A DNA stretch of 9,060 nucleotides, taken from assembly GCA_947071955.1 (NCBI GenBank), contig CAMTGL010000077.1:1-9060 (forward strand), given 5' to 3'. Under the pieces are notes generated by a model. It was not told the origin of the DNA and did no database searches. It saw nothing but the letters and a program-made list of their open reading frames with translations. Each line of letters opens with the position of its first letter. Within the stretch, counting starts at the first letter, position 1. The DNA comes from an uncultured Plesiomonas sp. (lineage in GTDB: Bacteria; Pseudomonadota; Gammaproteobacteria; Enterobacterales; CAMTGL01). Shown here piece by piece: positions 6,019 through 9,060 of the stretch. The translations under genes were made by a program, and so were the position numbers.

Positions 6019-6318
6019 GGTGCAAACAGGGCTATCGTAAGCCCTTAAAATATTTCTTGGAATTAGAGTAACGAATGCCCAAGTCTGACTCCAGCACTGA
6101 TTGGCAACAAACCGGTTCAAAACGTAACGAAGGTTTTCAGGCCTGAGTGTACGTCCTGTCATAAGAGGGCTAAGCGGCTGAAAATAAGCTCACAAACTCG
6201 TATTGGACAAGACCAAAATATTTAATATAGAGGCTAAACCGGTAAAATGAGTGCTGATAAAGATGAAACTCGGGAAAGAAAATAGAGAAAACAGAAGAGA
6301 GAACATAATAAAAGGATA
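6019..6318 (-). other. Non-coding stretch downstream of tRNA-Gly, probable long trailer
   Basis: Between the tRNA 3' end and the terminator at 5990-6018 lie 300 nt without a credible gene. A short open frame crosses part of it (6162-5971), but it lacks a good ribosome-binding site, runs through both terminator hairpins and resembles nothing I know. Just before the terminator a second hairpin GGGCT/AGCCC (6029-6033 with 6040-6044) is present. I found no clear internal minus-strand promoter, so the RNA is most simply the trailer of the tRNA precursor. A small RNA processed from it is possible. Confidence 0.45.
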
Positions 6319-6392
6319 TGGAGCGGGTGAAGGGAATCGAACCCTCGTATGCAGCTTGGGAAGCTACCGTTCTACCATTGAACTACACCCGC
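6319..6392 (-). tRNA. glyU: tRNA-Gly, anticodon CCC
   Basis: 74 nt including an encoded CCA (6319-6321). Acceptor arms GCGGGTG and CACCCGC pair perfectly, with T as discriminator. The D arm reads TAGTTCAATGGTAGA. The anticodon stem GTAGC/GCTGC (one T-G wobble) closes the loop TTCCCAA, with CCC at positions 34-36. The T arm is GAGGGTTCGATTCCCTT. It closely resembles E. coli glyU. It reads GGG codons. It is transcribed separately from lysS, whose terminator lies upstream at 6612-6641. Confidence 0.97.
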
Positions 6393-6455
6393 ATCACTAA
6401 AATCTGACTTGCAAAAGCAAAAGCCGCTACGCGCAATACCCGTAACGTGGGCTCG

Positions 6456-6483
6456 ATTATAACCTTCTTGGCGATGACTGCAA
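6456..6483 (-). promoter_or_regulatory. Sigma-70 promoter of the tRNA-Gly gene
   Basis: On the minus strand the -35 is TTGCAG (6483-6478) and the -10 is a perfect TATAAT (6461-6456), spaced by 16 nt. The sequence after the -10 (CGAGCCC) is GC-rich, the discriminator type seen at stringently controlled stable-RNA promoters. The predicted start is near 6449, about 57 nt before the mature tRNA, so 5' processing by RNase P is expected. Confidence 0.8.
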
Positions 6484-6611
6484 GCAACCATATGCTTAAC
6501 TGATTGAGAATTAAGCAGGAAAAAGTATGGATATATGTTTCCGTGCTCTGTATCCCAATAAATGACACGACAGATTTAAATACTAGGTACAACGCCACTT
6601 AGTCACAGCAT

Positions 6612-6641
6612 AAAAAAACGGAGTCAACCGACTCCGTTTTT
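6612..6641 (-). terminator. Intrinsic terminator of the prfB-lysS operon
   Basis: AAAACGGAGTC and GACTCCGTTTT (6615-6625 with 6630-6640) form an 11-bp stem with a 4-nt loop. On the minus strand a seven-T run follows, 49 nt after the lysS stop. The A and T tracts on both sides would let it work in both directions. Confidence 0.9.
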
Positions 6642-6689
6642 CTGATATTGCTAACATGCCGATATACTAAGGTACCAGCAGGCAATCAG

Positions 6690-8204
6690 TTATTTTTGCG
6701 GGCGCATTGCCGGGAACAGGATCACGTCACGGATACTCGGTGCGTTAGCAAAAATCATTGCCAAACGGTCAATACCGATACCTTCGCCTGCTGTTGGTGG
6801 TAGGCCGTATTCCATTGCCATGATGTATTCCGCATCATAATGCATTGCTTCAGCATCACCTGAATCACGCTCTACCAGTTGCTGGCGGAAACGGCGATCT
6901 TGGTCTTCTGGGTCATTCAACTCAGAGTAAGCATTGGCAATTTCACGTGCACCGATGAACAGCTCAAAACGGTCGGTCACACTTGCATCTTCATCGTTAG
7001 CACGTGCCAGCGGAGAAGTCTCTGCCGGATGCTTAGTGATGAAGGTTGGTTGGATCAGGCAGTGTTCCGCCAGCTCTTCGAAGATCTCAACTTGCAGACG
7101 GCCTACGCCCCACTGCGGCTGATACTTGATCTTGTGCGCATCACACGTTGCACGTGCAGCTTCCAGTGTATCAAGCTTATCGATAGTCAGGTCAGTGTAC
7201 TTCACCGTAGCTTCAGCAGGCGTCAGACGATCAAACGGCTTACTGAAATCATACACATGATCACCGTAATGAACGGTGGTTGAACCCAGAATGCTCATCG
7301 CCAGAGTACGGAACATATCTTCGGTTTTATCCATCAGATCGTTGTAGTCTGCGTATGCCTGATAAAACTCAAGCATGGTGAACTCAGGGTTATGGCGTGC
7401 TGACAGGCCTTCGTTACGGAAGTTACGGTTAACTTCGAATACACGCTCCATCCCACCCACAACCAGACGCTTCAGATACAGCTCTGGTGCGATACGCAGG
7501 AACATCTCTTGATCCAGCGCATTGTGGTGAGTAGCAAATGGCAGTGCTGTCGTACCACCTGGAATCGGGTGCAGCATTGGCGTTTCGACTTCAACGAAGT
7601 TTTGCTCTTCCAGATAACGACGAATGCCGCTGATCACTTTAGAACGGATCTCAAACGTACGGCGAGATTCCGGGTTGGTGATCAGGTCTAAATAACGCTG
7701 ACGATAGCGCATTTCGGTATCTGACAGGCCGTGGAACTTGTCTGGCAGAGGGCGCAGTGCTTTAGTCAGCAAACGCACTTCTGTACAGTGAATCGTCAGT
7801 TCGCCAGTTTGTGTCTTAAACAACTTACCGCGTGCACCAACGATATCGCCCATGTCCCATTTCTTGAACTTCTCGTTGTAAACGCCTTCTGGCAGATCAT
7901 CACGAGATACATACAGCTGGATCTGACCACCCATATCCTGCAAAGTGACGAAAGCAGCTTTACCCATGATACGACGGGTCATGATACGGCCAGCCACTAC
8001 CACTTCTTTGTTCAGTGCTTCCAGCTCTTCCTTAGACTTATCATCAAACGCGGCATGCACTTCGTTGGAAATGCTGTCACGACGGAAATCATTTGGGAAA
8101 GCAATCCCCTCTTCGCGCAGAGCTGCCAGCTTTGCACGGCGGGTTGCCATTTCACTGTTCAGATCTAATGTACTTTCTTGCTCAAGATTTTGTTGTTCAG
8201 ACAT
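6690..8204 (-). CDS. lysS: Lysyl-tRNA synthetase, class II (LysRS)
   Basis: 504 residues, the usual length of bacterial class II LysRS. An N-terminal anticodon-binding OB fold covers about 68-147 (AGRIMTRRIMGKAAFVTLQD). The class II catalytic domain follows. Motif 1 lies near 192-212 (RYLEEQNFVEVETPML). Motif 2 spans about 253-283, with FRNEG (R263, E265) and RHNPEFTMLEFY. Motif 3 is GIGIDR (475-480). The C-terminus IRDVILFPAMRPQK is the family standard. It charges tRNA-Lys with lysine in the cytoplasm, as a homodimer in the family. The ATG at 8204 has AAGGA about 6 nt upstream, overlapping the prfB stop codon 9 nt away. prfB-lysS is a conserved operon and coupling between the two is likely. 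Confidence 0.98.
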   Translation of the reverse strand: MSEQQNLEQESTLDLNSEMATRRAKLAALREEGIAFPNDFRRDSISNEVHAAFDDKSKEELEALNKEVVVAGRIMTRRIMGKAAFVTLQDMGGQIQLYVSRDDLPEGVYNEKFKKWDMGDIVGARGKLFKTQTGELTIHCTEVRLLTKALRPLPDKFHGLSDTEMRYRQRYLDLITNPESRRTFEIRSKVISGIRRYLEEQNFVEVETPMLHPIPGGTTALPFATHHNALDQEMFLRIAPELYLKRLVVGGMERVFEVNRNFRNEGLSARHNPEFTMLEFYQAYADYNDLMDKTEDMFRTLAMSILGSTTVHYGDHVYDFSKPFDRLTPAEATVKYTDLTIDKLDTLEAARATCDAHKIKYQPQWGVGRLQVEIFEELAEHCLIQPTFITKHPAETSPLARANDEDASVTDRFELFIGAREIANAYSELNDPEDQDRRFRQQLVERDSGDAEAMHYDAEYIMAMEYGLPPTAGEGIGIDRLAMIFANAPSIRDVILFPAMRPQK

Positions 8205-8213
8205 GGGAGTTCC

Positions 8214-9060
8214 TTACAATCCGGCTTTTAAACTTGCCTCAATAAAGCGATCTAAATCACCATCCAATACAGCTTGCGTATTGCGATTTTCGATTCCTGT
8301 GCGTAAATCTTTAATACGGGAGTCATCCAGAACATAAGAACGGATCTGACTGCCCCAACCGATATCAGACTTAGTGTCTTCCATCGCTTGTTTCTCAGCG
8401 TTTTGCTTTTGCAGTTCCAACTCATAGAGTTTGGCCTTTAACTGCTTCATACACTGATCTTTATTTTTATGCTGCGAACGGTCATTTTGACACTGTACCA
8501 CGGTGTTGGTTGGTATGTGTGTAATACGTACCGCAGATTCTGTCCGGTTTACGTGTTGTCCACCCGCACCCGAGGCGCGGTAAACATCAATGCGCAGGTC
8601 GGCCGGATTAATATCAATATCAATATTGTCATCAATTTCCGGATAGACAAACGCAGAGCTAAATGAGGTATGGCGGCGGCCACCCGAGTCAAACGGGCTT
8701 TTACGCACTAAACGGTGAACACCGGTCTCGGTACGTAACCAGCCGTAAGCGTATTCGCCGCTGATCTTGATGGTTGCACCTTTAATGCCAGCAACATCAC
8801 CATCAGACTCATCCATCACTTCGGTTTTAAAGCCTTTGCTCTCTGCCCAGCGCAAATACATACGCAGCAGCATGCTGGCCCAATCTTGCGCTTCTGTACC
8901 ACCGGAACCCGCTTGCAGATCAAGGTAGCAATCTGAACTGTCATTCGGGCCTGAGAACATCCGGCGGAATTCAAGTTTTGCCAGTTTCTTTTCTAGCTCA
9001 GCTAATTCAGCGACCGTTTCATTGAAGGTATCTTCATCTTCAGCTTGACGGGCCTGCTCG
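8214..9060 (-). CDS. prfB: Peptide chain release factor 2 (RF2), 5' end outside the window
   Basis: The last 281 codons are present; the frame stays open to base 9060. RF2 is usually about 365 residues, so some 84 are missing. Those missing codons would include the +1 programmed frameshift site near codon 25 that autoregulates most prfB genes, so it cannot be examined here. Seen from the window edge, the frame passes through EDEDTFNETVAELAEL, then LEFRRMFSG, as in E. coli RF2. The stop-codon recognition motif SPF (in RLVRKSPFDSGG) is at 8691-8699, which marks RF2 (UGA/UAA) rather than RF1. The catalytic GGQ (SGAGGQHVNRT) is at 8556-8564; its glutamine triggers peptide release. The C-terminus IEASLKAGL is typical. 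lysS follows after 9 nt. Confidence 0.97.
   Translation of the reverse strand, partial: EQARQAEDEDTFNETVAELAELEKKLAKLEFRRMFSGPNDSSDCYLDLQAGSGGTEAQDWASMLLRMYLRWAESKGFKTEVMDESDGDVAGIKGATIKISGEYAYGWLRTETGVHRLVRKSPFDSGGRRHTSFSSAFVYPEIDDNIDIDINPADLRIDVYRASGAGGQHVNRTESAVRITHIPTNTVVQCQNDRSQHKNKDQCMKQLKAKLYELELQKQNAEKQAMEDTKSDIGWGSQIRSYVLDDSRIKDLRTGIENRNTQAVLDGDLDRFIEASLKAGL

Noticed and set aside
5971..6162. 63-codon minus-strand open frame downstream of tRNA-Gly
   Set aside because: It runs through the terminator hairpins and shows no family resemblance; the region is better read as a non-coding trailer.
6383..6598. 71-codon minus-strand open frame
   Set aside because: It covers the tRNA-Gly promoter and the tRNA 5' end; a chance frame.
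6879..8168. Several plus-strand open frames of 60-145 codons opposite lysS
   Set aside because: They are antisense shadows of the strongly conserved lysS gene and lack ribosome-binding sites.

Overview
The window is chromosomal DNA from a gammaproteobacterium. The proteins are closest in my memory to Vibrionaceae (Vibrio/Photobacterium-like). PtsP, RppH, MutH and the C-terminal part of RF2 can be followed along their E. coli counterparts almost end to end. The order rppH-ptsP next to mutH-terC(ygdQ) matches the E. coli ptsP-rppH-mutH-ygdQ neighbourhood, and a TauE/SafE-type permease after ptsP is an arrangement I associate with Vibrionaceae. The genus is an inference. I see no phage, insertion sequence, CRISPR array or foreign gene.

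Layout: (1) 1-3496, minus strand: rppH (RNA pyrophosphohydrolase) is followed after 7 nt by ptsP (nitrogen-PTS enzyme I); after a 288-nt gap comes the N-terminal half of a TSUP-family membrane permease that leaves the window at base 1. (2) 3497-4411: a 915-bp gene-poor divergent region. It holds several DnaA-box sequences, 11 GATC sites in about 460 bp, two AT-rich segments, inverted repeats and a 15-bp tandem repeat. It sits where E. coli carries DARS2, the site that regenerates ATP-DnaA, and is the most interesting part of the window. (3) 4412-5909, plus strand: mutH (mismatch-repair endonuclease) then a TerC/YgdQ-type membrane protein, ending at an intrinsic terminator. (4) 5990-6392, minus strand: a tRNA-Gly(CCC) gene with a strong consensus promoter, a trailer of about 300 nt and an intrinsic terminator facing that of terC. 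(5) 6612-9060, minus strand: prfB (release factor 2, 5' end outside the window) followed after 9 nt by lysS (lysyl-tRNA synthetase), with a strong intrinsic terminator.

How the genes fit together: prfB-lysS is the conserved translation operon, and the tRNA-Gly gene beside it is a separate unit. rppH-ptsP couples mRNA 5'-end processing with the nitrogen-PTS cascade by close spacing. MutH acts at GATC sites, and its own upstream region is packed with them; the same DNA has the DnaA boxes expected of a replication-control locus. All coding assignments rest on recognisable family motifs; the regulatory assignments in 3497-4411 are inference from motif content and synteny.
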